Assembly (NCBI GenBank): GCA_033765235.1
Contig: JANRIG010000039.1
Coordinates: 1 to 64,000, forward strand
Source of the DNA: JANRIG01 sp033765235
Lineage (GTDB): Bacteria > Bacteroidota > Bacteroidia > Cytophagales > UBA9547
DNA: 64,000 nucleotides
Direction of reading: 5' to 3'
In this document: positions 55,346 through 64,000 of the stretch, piece after piece
Position numbering within the stretch: position 1 is the stretch's first letter
Layout of the letters: the number at the start of each line of letters is the position of its first letter
Notes under the pieces: model-generated
Database searches by the model: none
Told to the model about the DNA's origin: nothing
Seen by the model: only the letters and a program-made list of their open reading frames with translations
Program-made: the position numbers and the translations under genes

Positions 55346-56536
55346 TTAGTGTATTAAGCTTGTATGTATGCCCATTTCAAGCCCACGTAGCTCTGCAAGT
55401 CCTCTAAGTCTGCCAATGGCGCTATATCCGAAATAAGTATTTTTTTTATGTAAATCATCGAGCATTTGGTGGCCGTGGTCGGGGCGCATGGGTATGCGCA
55501 TTTTGCGCTTATGCATGAGTTGCACTATTTTGTACATCACTGCAGGCATATTGGCATTGCCCTCCAAATGGTTGGCTTCATAAAAGCTGCCATCGTGTGT
55601 GTGTTGTACGCTGCGCAAATGTAAAAAATTAATTTTATCGCCCCACCGCTCTACCATGCCCGGCAGGTCATTGTAAATGTGAGCACCAAACGAACCTGTA
55701 CAAAAACACAATCCGTTGGCAGGGCTATTATTGACCTCTGTAAGCCACTTCACATCTGCTTCTGTGCTCATGATGCGCGGCAGACCAAAAATGGGCTTGG
55801 GTGGGTCGTCGGGGTGCACTGTCATATTTACACCCAAGTATTCGGCTTCAGGAATGATTTTGGATAGAAAATAGGCATAGTTTTTGCGCAAAATATTTTC
55901 ATCAATGCCTTGGTAGGCAGCCAATTGTTCTTTAAATTCATCTAAAGTAAGGTCTTCCACAGTACCGGGCAATCCTAAGAGGGTGGTTTTTATGATTTGT
56001 GCGCGTTTTTCATCAGTATGGCTGTACCATTGCTTTTGTGCTTTGGCTACCAGCTTTGAGTCAAATTCATGTATTGCACCATCGCGTTTGAGTACTTCAG
56101 TTTCAAAAGCTATATAATCAAGGTTGTCAAACAGCAGTGCTTTGGAGCCATCTGTCAACTCATAATCAGTATCAGTACGTGTCCAGTCGAGGATGGGCAT
56201 AAAGTTGTAGCACACGGTTTTGATACCGCACTTGGCTAGCGCATGCAGACTTTGAATGTAGTTGTTGATATAGTGGTCTCTGTTTGCGCTGCCTTTTTTT
56301 ATTTGCTCATGCACAGGCACACTCTCTACCACAGCCCAATGCAGCCCGGCTTTTTCTATGGTATTTTTATGTTTTAATATTTCATCCACAGTCCATACAT
56401 CTCCACATTTAATATGATGCAGGGCAGATACTATGCCTTCGGCACCTGCTTGCAATGCTGCTGATAAAGGTACAGTGTCGCCCTGGCCAAACCATCGCCA
56501 AGTTTGTATCAACGTATAATTATTATTCACTTCCAT
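55346..56536 (-). CDS. uxuA: Mannonate dehydratase
   Basis: Dehydrates D-mannonate to 2-keto-3-deoxygluconate in glucuronate breakdown. 396 residues, the standard length. WRWFGQGDTVPLSAALQAG opening, VCYNFMPILDWTRTD, the metal-site HPDDPP and the end MRPDHGHQMLDD are diagnostic. It overlaps purD by 14 bp and follows a sulfatase-purD-uxuA order. uxaC and uxuB are not in the window. Fits use of uronate-containing glycans. Confidence 0.95.
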   Translation of the reverse strand: MEVNNNYTLIQTWRWFGQGDTVPLSAALQAGAEGIVSALHHIKCGDVWTVDEILKHKNTIEKAGLHWAVVESVPVHEQIKKGSANRDHYINNYIQSLHALAKCGIKTVCYNFMPILDWTRTDTDYELTDGSKALLFDNLDYIAFETEVLKRDGAIHEFDSKLVAKAQKQWYSHTDEKRAQIIKTTLLGLPGTVEDLTLDEFKEQLAAYQGIDENILRKNYAYFLSKIIPEAEYLGVNMTVHPDDPPKPIFGLPRIMSTEADVKWLTEVNNSPANGLCFCTGSFGAHIYNDLPGMVERWGDKINFLHLRSVQHTHDGSFYEANHLEGNANMPAVMYKIVQLMHKRKMRIPMRPDHGHQMLDDLHKKNTYFGYSAIGRLRGLAELRGLEMGIHTSLIH

Positions 56537-57812
56537 GTATTAAATCTAATCCTATATCTTTTCGGTAGTATATATTTTTCCAATGTGAGTTTTGAGCTGC
56601 TGTATTTGACTTGCTCAATGCTTCTTCAAGGCTATTGCCCAGTGCACTGAATGCCATTACCCTGCCACCGTTTGTGAGGAGCTTGCCCTCACCATTTATT
56701 GTAGTACCTGCATGAAATGCCATCACATTGCCCATATCTGCAGGCAATATTATTTCATTGCCCTTTTCATATACATCAGGATATCCTCCTGCCACAGCTA
56801 CTATGGTTGTGCAATATTCATCAGTGATTGATAATTGTATTTTATCAATATTTTGATTTTTAATAGCCATTAATAATTCTACAAAATCATTTTGTATTCT
56901 GGGTATCACTACTTCTGTCTCAGGGTCGCCCATACGGCAATTATACTCTATCACATAAGGCTCACCTTGTACATTCATTAACCCAATAAAAATAAAACCT
57001 TTGTAGTCAATGCCCTCTTGTTGCAAACCTATTATGGTAGGCTCCACTATTCGTTTTATGACTTTGTTTATGAATACTTTATTGGCAAAATATACAGGCG
57101 ATACAGCCCCCATGCCTCCTGTATTAGGCCCTGTGTCATTTTCGCCTATGCGTTTATAATCTTTGGCTTCGGGCAGCAAGAGGTAGTTTTTACCATCTGT
57201 CATTATAAAAAATGAGACTTCTATACCTTGCAAGTATTGCTCTATCACTACTTTGTCTCCTGCACTGCCAAATTTGAGCAGCTCTATCATCTCTATCAAT
57301 GTATGCTTTGCTTCAGATAATTCTTTGGTGATAATCACACCTTTGCCGGCAGCAGGACCATCTGCCTTGAGCACATAGGGTGGTTGTATTTTTTCAAGAT
57401 ATGCAAGTCCTTCATTTATATTATATTTGGTAAATGTTTGATAATTTGCTGTGGGTATGCTATATTTTTGCATAAAATTTTTTGCAAAATCTTTGCTGCC
57501 TTCCAGCTTGGCTCCTGCCTTGGAGGGACCTATAACATTGATATTTTTTAGATGTTTATTTGCAGAAAAATAATCATAAATGCCATTTACCAAAGGTATT
57601 TCTGGACCTACTAATATTATTTCAATTTCATGCAGAATACATGCATCAGCAACCGCCTCAAAGTCATCTATATTAAGAGAGAGGTTTTCGCCATATTGTG
57701 CTGTGAATGGATTGCCAGGGGCAATGTATAGTTTAGTTAACAATTTACTCTGAGATATTTTCCAAGCAAATGCGCTCTCTCTGCCACCACCTCCTAGTAT
57801 TAGTATTTTCAT
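56523..57812 (-). CDS. purD: Phosphoribosylamine--glycine ligase
   Basis: Second step of purine synthesis (GAR synthetase). 429 residues, full length. ILGGGGRESAFAWKI opening, APGNPFTAQYG, ATP-grasp motifs with LKADGPAAGKGVII and GFIFIGLM, and YNCRMGDPETEVV. Start overlaps the sulfatase stop by 4 bp (ATGA) and its end overlaps the uxuA start by 14 bp, so all three are coupled although only purD is housekeeping. Confidence 0.96.
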   Translation of the reverse strand: MKILILGGGGRESAFAWKISQSKLLTKLYIAPGNPFTAQYGENLSLNIDDFEAVADACILHEIEIILVGPEIPLVNGIYDYFSANKHLKNINVIGPSKAGAKLEGSKDFAKNFMQKYSIPTANYQTFTKYNINEGLAYLEKIQPPYVLKADGPAAGKGVIITKELSEAKHTLIEMIELLKFGSAGDKVVIEQYLQGIEVSFFIMTDGKNYLLLPEAKDYKRIGENDTGPNTGGMGAVSPVYFANKVFINKVIKRIVEPTIIGLQQEGIDYKGFIFIGLMNVQGEPYVIEYNCRMGDPETEVVIPRIQNDFVELLMAIKNQNIDKIQLSITDEYCTTIVAVAGGYPDVYEKGNEIILPADMGNVMAFHAGTTINGEGKLLTNGGRVMAFSALGNSLEEALSKSNTAAQNSHWKNIYYRKDIGLDLIHGSE

Positions 57813-59242
57813 GGGTCTTGTTTAAATATGTCTTTCGAATATATAAAATATTCACATTCAGGTTTTTGGGAAAGCATATTTGCTAATTTTATAAGATCTG
57901 ATGTTTTATCTTTATTAATACCAGCCATGTTATTTTTTTCATAAGGGTCATTATCAAGGTTGTACAATTCTGTATTGGTACTATCATTACCATTTTTGTA
58001 TCTTACCATCTTCCAGGGATGTGCCAACACAGCCTGCGAAAAATGTTTGTGCCACGATATATAACTTTCCCAATACAGTGGTGCATGCGGTATATTGAGT
58101 GAGGGATTTTTTATGAGATTTACGAATGATTTACCATCATTGCGTGGTATTTGCGATATATCTGCAAGTTCTGCAATGGTTGGCAGCATATCCCAAAACG
58201 CTATAATAGATTTGCATTCAGCAGGTTTTGAAATATAACGCGGTGACCATACAATGAATGGAGTACGAATGCCACCTTCGTACAAATCGCGTTTGTATCC
58301 TCTGAGGTTGCCTGTACTTTTGAAATATTCAGGATCGTGCCCGCCTTCTGAATGTGCACCATTGTCGGAGGCAAAAAATATGATAGTATTATTATCAATT
58401 TGTAGGTCTTGGAGTTGTGCAATGATTGAACCAATATCTGTATCCAATTTTGAAACCATAGCTGCAAAGGCAGCTCTTGGTTGGTCCTGCCTGCCATAAG
58501 AGCCTTTCCCTGTATAAGGGGTTTCTGTAAATATACTTTTCCCGTTTTTGTCAAGATATGTTTTCATATACTTATCCGGTATTGCAAGTTCTGCATGAGG
58601 TAATTGTGTGGTGTAGTATAGAAAAAAGGGATTTTTTTTATTTTCTGCAATAAATTTTTGTGCCTGTGTGTGAATAATATCTTGGGTGTATTCATTTTTG
58701 GATATTCGCTCTACTGTTATTTTTCCTTGTTGCAATTTCCACAATGAATCTGTGTGATAATGATGCGCATGTGCCTGATTTAAAAAACCGTAGAAATAAT
58801 CCCATCCATGCATTTCAGGAGAGCCTGTGCTATTTTGTACGCCGAGCCCCCATTTGCCAAACATGCCTGTAGTATATCCTGCTTTTTTCAATATAGTTGC
58901 CAATGTGGTATCTGTGTGTCGCAATGCTATGCCTGCACCTGAAGGTGCAGCAGATTTAGGGTCATTGGCCCTTATGTATGCATGCCCCATGTGCTTTCCT
59001 GTCATGAGTGCACACCGCGAAGGTGCACATACTGTATTGCCACAATAAGCTTGCGTAAACTTGATACCTTCTTTTGATATTTTACTTAAATTGGGTGTTT
59101 TTATTGTTTGTTGACCGTAAGGTTCTATATCACCATATCCTAGGTCGTCTGCTAATATGATAATAATATTGGGTTTATTTTGCCCCCATGCATATGATGA
59201 CCATAATATGAGTGATATTATAAAAAAATTGAATTTTAACAT
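57809..59242 (-). CDS. Sulfatase (arylsulfatase type)
   Basis: Removes sulfate esters from glycans or small molecules. 477 residues from the ATG at 59242, which starts a signal peptide (MLKFNFF to AWGQ); an ATG 23 codons earlier is less likely. Metal-binding IILADDLGYGD, and the CxPSR motif with Cys72 in VCAPSRC, which must be oxidised to formylglycine by a maturase (none is in the window). HIS/Lys residues in GKHMGH and FFASDNGAHSEGG fit the S1 family. Exported. First gene of the set with purD and uxuA and divergent from an SGNH-DUF1080 gene. Confidence 0.92.
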   Translation of the reverse strand: MLKFNFFIISLILWSSYAWGQNKPNIIIILADDLGYGDIEPYGQQTIKTPNLSKISKEGIKFTQAYCGNTVCAPSRCALMTGKHMGHAYIRANDPKSAAPSGAGIALRHTDTTLATILKKAGYTTGMFGKWGLGVQNSTGSPEMHGWDYFYGFLNQAHAHHYHTDSLWKLQQGKITVERISKNEYTQDIIHTQAQKFIAENKKNPFFLYYTTQLPHAELAIPDKYMKTYLDKNGKSIFTETPYTGKGSYGRQDQPRAAFAAMVSKLDTDIGSIIAQLQDLQIDNNTIIFFASDNGAHSEGGHDPEYFKSTGNLRGYKRDLYEGGIRTPFIVWSPRYISKPAECKSIIAFWDMLPTIAELADISQIPRNDGKSFVNLIKNPSLNIPHAPLYWESYISWHKHFSQAVLAHPWKMVRYKNGNDSTNTELYNLDNDPYEKNNMAGINKDKTSDLIKLANMLSQKPECEYFIYSKDIFKQDP

Positions 59243-59340
59243 ATCATAGTACCGGCTTATATGTGACAAAAATATGAATATTATAAATAAGGTGTATATT
59301 GCGCTGTGCAAAAAAGAAGCAATTCAAAAAAAAAATATCT

Positions 59341-60600
59341 ATGAAAAATATTATTAGCACTGTCATTATTATATGTCAAGCCACTTGTATAATATATGCT
59401 CAATCAATATCTAGGTTTGAGTCTGATATTGTAAAATTTGAAAATGAGAATAAAACACTTGCTCCGTCTAATGATCGTGTAGTGCTTTATGGAAGTTCTT
59501 CTTTTACCAATTGGAAAAAATGCAATGAACACTTAGCCCCTTACAATATAATAAATCGTGGTTTTGGTGGCAGCAATTCAGCCGAAGCACTATATTATTT
59601 CAAACGGGTGATATTGCCAATAAAACCTAAAATAATATTGTACTACGAGGGTGATAATGACCTAGTATCAGGCTTTATACCTGATTCTGTTTATGCCAAT
59701 TTTAGGCTACTGGCTACCATGGTAAACTCCAACCTGCCGGGCACACAACTTGTAGTAGTATCAATAAAACAATCACCTATGCGTAAAATATATATTGATA
59801 AACAAAAACTACTAAATGCCATGCTGCGAGGGTATGCATTGGCAAACAAAAACATAGGATATATAGATATCACACCGTTGCAATATGACCACAAAGGCAA
59901 CTTTGACCCTGCCATGTATCTCTCAGACAGTTTGCATGTGTCTGATGATGCATACCTGAAGTGGGCTGTACGCATAAAGCAATACCTTGACAAACAAATA
60001 GGAAAGCCTAAACCCAAAGAAAATTGGGTTAGTATATTCAATGGCAAAGATTTTGAAGGATGGGAACAAAAAGGAGGCGTAGCCACCTATCAAGTGATAG
60101 ACGGTGCGGTGGTAGGTACTACTGTGGCCAATACCCCAAACTCATTTATGTGTACCCAAAAAAAATACAAAGACTTTATATTAGAGTTTGAAGTATGGGC
60201 AGATACTATGCTAAACTCAGGACTACAGTTCAGAAGTAATAGCAAAGCAGAATACAACAATGGGGTAGTGTATGGTTACCAATGTGAGATAGACCCTTCA
60301 CCAAGGGCGTATAGCGGAGGCATATACGACGAGCAGCGAAGAGGCTGGCTATACAAACCTGCAGATGATAGCCGTGCTCAAAAGGCTTTTAACCGTATGG
60401 GTTGGAACAAATACCGTATAGAAGCCATAGGATACAGCCTCAAAACATATATAAACGGTATACCTGTTTCAGACATAATTGATACTATGGAGCCATCTGG
60501 TTTTATAGGGTTGCAAGTGCACAGCATATATAAGTCAGACCTTGAAGTGGGTAAGCAGGTAAAGTGGCGCAACATCAAGATATGTGAAATAAATCCATAG
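59341..60600 (+). CDS. SGNH hydrolase fused to DUF1080 domain
   Basis: 419 residues from the ATG at 59341; an earlier in-frame start gives a Lys-rich lead that would disrupt the signal peptide (MKNIISTV to YAQ). Residues about 35-215 are an SGNH/GDSL esterase-like domain: block I LYGSSSFTNW with the nucleophile Ser, block II GFGGSN, block III EGDND, block V DSLHVS. Residues about 225-419 are a DUF1080 domain (SIFNGKDFEGWEQKGG, SGLQFRSNSKAEY), a concanavalin-like fold now linked to 3-keto-glycoside hydrolysis. Likely deacetylates and cleaves or binds sugars. Divergent from the sulfatase with 98 bp between starts. Confidence 0.85.
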   Translation: MKNIISTVIIICQATCIIYAQSISRFESDIVKFENENKTLAPSNDRVVLYGSSSFTNWKKCNEHLAPYNIINRGFGGSNSAEALYYFKRVILPIKPKIILYYEGDNDLVSGFIPDSVYANFRLLATMVNSNLPGTQLVVVSIKQSPMRKIYIDKQKLLNAMLRGYALANKNIGYIDITPLQYDHKGNFDPAMYLSDSLHVSDDAYLKWAVRIKQYLDKQIGKPKPKENWVSIFNGKDFEGWEQKGGVATYQVIDGAVVGTTVANTPNSFMCTQKKYKDFILEFEVWADTMLNSGLQFRSNSKAEYNNGVVYGYQCEIDPSPRAYSGGIYDEQRRGWLYKPADDSRAQKAFNRMGWNKYRIEAIGYSLKTYINGIPVSDIIDTMEPSGFIGLQVHSIYKSDLEVGKQVKWRNIKICEINP

Positions 60601-60725
60601 AATAGGTACTATTCTAATAAATGTACTATTATATGGTGGTGCTGCAAATCACCATGCAGCAAAAAATCAGTACCATAGATTTATATACAAAACTTATATT
60701 TTATTTTTATTAAATGTATAGACAA

Positions 60726-63404
60726 TCACTCTTTAGCTGATATTTTTATGTCAGGTTTTTGCATAGTACCTGTCACATGCACAGGAAGTTTTATTTTGTA
60801 AAAAGGTGGAATACCTATACGAATATGATAGTTTAACTCATTTTTAAAGGTATGTGTACCTTCTACTTTTACTTTGTATTTGCCCAATTTAAGTTCAAAT
60901 GGATTGATGGTTATTATTTCATCTTTAATGTCTGTCTCTATTACTGCATCATGTATTTCTTGGGTATGCAAGTCATTGTGCTCTGAGTTTTTGCTGATAT
61001 GATGCAGTACTTTAAATCCTTTAATATCTAACTTATCTACGTTTATGGTTCCGGTGGCTGTAATGGTGGGCAATATTGGCTTAAAGTCTTTTCCCAATTT
61101 TGAATAAATTTTATACTTTAATTTTAATATACCTCCTGTGCTATCCATAGACTTTGCCGCACTATCTGTGTTGGCAAATAGTGCTGCCAATTTGCGTGTA
61201 TCAAGATTATTGACTTCTATATATACATTCACGTTGGTATCATTTACCACACAGGTAGGCAATTTTATATCTGCATCTAAGGTTTTGAAATAGGTATCTT
61301 TGATATTAATCTCATTTTCATTGACTTTGAGGGTAGTTTTTATATTCGTAAAATTGTACTTTCCAAAGTTAATGTATTTGCAGCCGAGCCTCAATGTAAT
61401 GTCTTTTTTATTAAATGGTTGTAAAAAGCCTGTGGGCTGTGGTTTGGTTTTATTTACTGTATTTGCCACACGAATATCTTTTGTATATTGCTTTTTTTGA
61501 ATAAGTTTACTAATATCTATTGTGTCAATTTTAAGACTAATATTGCCCGACAATCTGCCTGTGCTGTCAAAAAAGTAGGGTATGTAATTCATAAATGATG
61601 CATTGAGCGCAAATGGAGAATCGTTGTACAATGCCTGTATTTTAGAAATAATGAGCATGTCAGGCAAAAACACTATTTGTCCTGACTTTATTTTTATGTC
61701 TATGTCATCGTCTTCATCCGAAAAGTGAAAATTATTGATGGTGGCATCACCGTTTATCAATGGTTTTGTATTACTTTTCACAGCTCCTTTGGCACTTAGT
61801 TTTATACTGAGTGTACCATTGAGTGTGCTATGGTGCAGTGGCAAGTATGCATTGAGCTTTGATATATCTATTGTTGACTTCAGGTACATGTTGTATTTTA
61901 TATCCTTGAAATTTTCTATTTGTCCATAAAAGTTAAATGGCTCATTATCAATCAGCAATGATACATCGCTAAAATTCATTTTACTATTTTCCCATTTGCC
62001 TGTATTATTTATAAACTCAGCTTTCACATTTACTTTTTCGAGCGCATGCCCAAATGCCATATGCTTAATGTAGCCGTTTTTGTACGCCACAAGTGCATCT
62101 ATTTTCGGAAAACTATTACTGTCTTTGTCATACACACCCTCTGCCTGCACCGCCATAGATAGTTCGCCTGCCAATTCCAATGAGTCTAATGGCAGGTAAT
62201 GTATGAGTTCGTGAAGCTCTAATTTAGTGTTAAAATTAGCTTTTACATAGGGCTTATTGAGCCCTGTCATCGTAAAATTACCATCTATTCGGTTGCTGTC
62301 CAGCACTGCAGTAATGGTGTGCACATACATTTGAAACTTATCTTTGTCGCTGTTTCCTACGATTTGCATGTCTAAGTTTATGTTTTTTATGGCTTGTGAC
62401 AGTTTTTCATATTTTACAAAACCATCATTTAGTTTAACCATTAAATTATAAGTAGGAATGATATTTTGAGAAGGTATATATGTGCCTGTGAGATTGCCTG
62501 TGAGGTCAAAAGTGCCTTTCACATCCAATCCTGTATAGTTTTTTTTGTAAATGCCGGGTATCAAGTTCACAAAGCTGTGTAGGTTGGTTTCGCTCGTCTT
62601 GAAAGTAAGTTTTGCATTAAAACCATTATTGATAAATTGCAAAGCACCCTCAAACCCAAATGAAAATTTGTCAATTCTCAGAAAATGATCATTTATACTC
62701 AATATTTTATTAGCAATATCATATTTGATATCCAACTTGCCCGATACAGGCTTTGCATGAATATAATATGTTTTTTTGTTTTTAATGTCCAGTTTTTCAA
62801 TATCAAATTGTAAGATTATATTTTGAAATTTGTCTGTGATTTGTGCCATACTGTTAAAGTCAAGGTTATGACAAGTTACTTGCCACTTATCTTTGAGGTC
62901 TTGATAGGTCAATTTAGCATCCATTATCATAAATTTTTGAATATTAAATGCGTACTTGGCTGTATCATTTACTTTAGCTATGCTGTCATCGGCACTTAGC
63001 AGCATGGAAGAATAGTTGTTAGAGTTGTTTTTAAATACTCTTAACTTTATCACAGGTTGGCTTATGAGTACTTTGTTTACATTATATCTTTTATCAATAA
63101 GCCAGTCTTTTACGCTAAGCGATATATTAAGATTTTTGATGAATATTGAAGTATCTGCTTTGTTTTTTACTGTATCTTGTATATAAAAATTGTTGATAAC
63201 CACACTCATATATGGCAAATCATGGGTAGAACTTATCTGAATATCTGAATAGGTGACAGGTTGTTTAAAGTATGTTTTGAGCAATATATCCAACTCAGCC
63301 TTAAGTATTTTATCATACAACAAAGGAATGGATAATATAAATATAGAAATACATATTACAGGTATAAGACATAATATAAGTATCCATTTGAGCCTATTAG
63401 ACAT
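60726..63404 (-). CDS. AsmA-like envelope protein
   Basis: 892 residues. One membrane helix at about 8-29, then a long repetitive beta-rich periplasmic stretch typical of AsmA/TamB/VPS13-like lipid conduits: KTYFKQPVTYSDIQIS, then LNISLSVKDWLID, DLTGNLTGTYIPSQN, and a C-terminal AsmA-type region (ATGTINVDKLDIKGFKV). These proteins probably move phospholipid between membranes. No partner is adjacent. Divergent from pyrR. Confidence 0.82.
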   Translation of the reverse strand: MSNRLKWILILCLIPVICISIFILSIPLLYDKILKAELDILLKTYFKQPVTYSDIQISSTHDLPYMSVVINNFYIQDTVKNKADTSIFIKNLNISLSVKDWLIDKRYNVNKVLISQPVIKLRVFKNNSNNYSSMLLSADDSIAKVNDTAKYAFNIQKFMIMDAKLTYQDLKDKWQVTCHNLDFNSMAQITDKFQNIILQFDIEKLDIKNKKTYYIHAKPVSGKLDIKYDIANKILSINDHFLRIDKFSFGFEGALQFINNGFNAKLTFKTSETNLHSFVNLIPGIYKKNYTGLDVKGTFDLTGNLTGTYIPSQNIIPTYNLMVKLNDGFVKYEKLSQAIKNINLDMQIVGNSDKDKFQMYVHTITAVLDSNRIDGNFTMTGLNKPYVKANFNTKLELHELIHYLPLDSLELAGELSMAVQAEGVYDKDSNSFPKIDALVAYKNGYIKHMAFGHALEKVNVKAEFINNTGKWENSKMNFSDVSLLIDNEPFNFYGQIENFKDIKYNMYLKSTIDISKLNAYLPLHHSTLNGTLSIKLSAKGAVKSNTKPLINGDATINNFHFSDEDDDIDIKIKSGQIVFLPDMLIISKIQALYNDSPFALNASFMNYIPYFFDSTGRLSGNISLKIDTIDISKLIQKKQYTKDIRVANTVNKTKPQPTGFLQPFNKKDITLRLGCKYINFGKYNFTNIKTTLKVNENEINIKDTYFKTLDADIKLPTCVVNDTNVNVYIEVNNLDTRKLAALFANTDSAAKSMDSTGGILKLKYKIYSKLGKDFKPILPTITATGTINVDKLDIKGFKVLHHISKNSEHNDLHTQEIHDAVIETDIKDEIITINPFELKLGKYKVKVEGTHTFKNELNYHIRIGIPPFYKIKLPVHVTGTMQKPDIKISAKE

Positions 63405-63513
63405 ATATATTTCTGCTGATAATTGTGCGCAAAAATAACCCTATGGTGTTACAAATATTTAATTAGTTAAAAAAAATTTTGGCAATTGGTCATATATCGC
63501 CAATTTTACACCC

Positions 63514-64000
63514 ATGGTCAAAAGACTCATATACGATGAGCTCTCATTGGGCTACACCATCAGGCGACTGTGCTACCAATTGGTAGAAAACATAGATGAC
63601 TTGAACAATACCGTAATATTGGGTCTGCAACCCAAAGGTGTATTTTTGGCCGACAAAATAAACCATATACTTCAGCAATCATTTCATCAATCATTGCATT
63701 GTGGATATTTGGATATTACCTTTAACCGCGACGATTATAGACGTCGTGATATAGATTTGCAACCCAAATCTACTACTATACCCGTGAGCCTCGAAGACAA
63801 AAAAGTGATATTGATAGACGATGTGCTATACACAGGAAGGTCAGTTAGGGCAGCATTAGATGCCATGTTGGCTTTTGGCAGACCATCATCTGTGGAGCTG
63901 CTTGTACTTATAAATAGGAAATATACACGCGAACTACCCATAGAGCCTAAATATGTTGGCAAAACGGTCAATACATTATATAATGAAAAAATATTGGTAG
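63514..64000 (+). CDS. pyrR: Pyrimidine regulatory protein / uracil phosphoribosyltransferase, 3' truncated by window
   Basis: Starts ATG at 63514 and runs past the window end; 162 full codons are visible. Reads MVKRLIYDELSLGYTIRRL, then VILGLQPKGVFLADKI, LDITFNRDDYRRRDIDLQP, the PRPP loop VILIDDVLYTGRSVRAALDA, and FGRPSSVELLVLINR. This is PyrR, which in many bacteria binds pyr mRNA to attenuate the operon and has low uracil phosphoribosyltransferase activity. Probably starts a pyrimidine operon that continues outside, possibly with pyrB next. Confidence 0.93.
   Translation, partial: MVKRLIYDELSLGYTIRRLCYQLVENIDDLNNTVILGLQPKGVFLADKINHILQQSFHQSLHCGYLDITFNRDDYRRRDIDLQPKSTTIPVSLEDKKVILIDDVLYTGRSVRAALDAMLAFGRPSSVELLVLINRKYTRELPIEPKYVGKTVNTLYNEKILV

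Noticed and set aside
60640..60660. GCTGC/GCAGC hairpin followed by an A-run between the SGNH-DUF1080 and AsmA-like genes
   Set aside because: The run is A, not T, on the strand of the upstream gene, and on the other strand the stem is not followed by T's; not a terminator.

Overview
The window is a stretch of AT-rich chromosome from a member of the Bacteroidota. The phylum call rests on a protein with a type B gliding-motility (type IX secretion) C-terminal domain, a DUF6089-like outer-membrane barrel, the miaB / sigma-54 activator / lptE gene order, two GH78-like rhamnosidase-type enzymes, a sulfatase, and promoter boxes resembling TAnnTTTG. There are no rRNA genes, no CRISPR array and no intact prophage or insertion sequence. 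Genus and species cannot be told from the sequence.

Layout: 1-472 holds palindromes and a structured repeat next to a possible transposase remnant. 473-3761 (minus) encodes envelope proteins: an LPP20-like lipoprotein, an outer-membrane barrel and a LolA-like protein. 3858-6075 (plus) is psd-trpG-trpD, whose end overlaps a convergent Rpn-type nuclease gene. 7094-10889 (minus) is miaB, a thioredoxin-fold protein, a sigma-54 activator and lptE. 11106-15961 (minus) has gapA, an ECF sigma factor with a small partner gene, a RluA-type pseudouridine synthase, ispD and queA. gyrB and dapD converge at 18.2 kb. 19085-24382 (plus) is a compact operon: a glycosyltransferase, an unusual fusion of a metal-binding protein with an ABC ATPase, argS and a glutathione peroxidase. 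ligA and a PhoX-LRR fusion follow on the minus strand, then tRNA-Gln.

29.4-35.5 kb carries two GH78-like enzymes around an exported MsrA. 35.5-46.7 kb is mostly housekeeping: rsmA, an AAA/DUF4143 ATPase, hemJ, a T9SS cargo protein, hisS, an M3 peptidase, riboflavin synthase, pcm, a thioesterase and sua5. 46.7-52.3 kb (minus) is a surface-glycan group (two GT2, GT61, hexapeptide acyltransferase) joined to ribF-hemC. 52.8-60.6 kb has gltX, a DUF3108 protein, the second repeat copy, and uxuA-purD-sulfatase divergent from an SGNH-DUF1080 fusion. An AsmA-like protein and the start of pyrR end the window.

How the genes fit together: most form ordinary housekeeping operons. Around these are envelope biogenesis genes (lptE, LolA-like, AsmA-like, DUF3108) and catabolic genes (rhamnosidase-like enzymes, sulfatase, DUF1080, uxuA) that would suit use of a sulfated, rhamnose- or uronate-containing glycan; that last link is an inference. 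The most unusual items are (1) a dispersed element of about 157 bp, present twice in opposite orientations, whose first stem has changed on both arms so that pairing is kept, with matching palindromes near a possible RAYT remnant; (2) a single reading frame joining a Zn/Mn-type binding protein, one membrane helix and a complete ABC ATPase, with no permease nearby; and (3) a PhoX-like protein joined to leucine-rich repeats.
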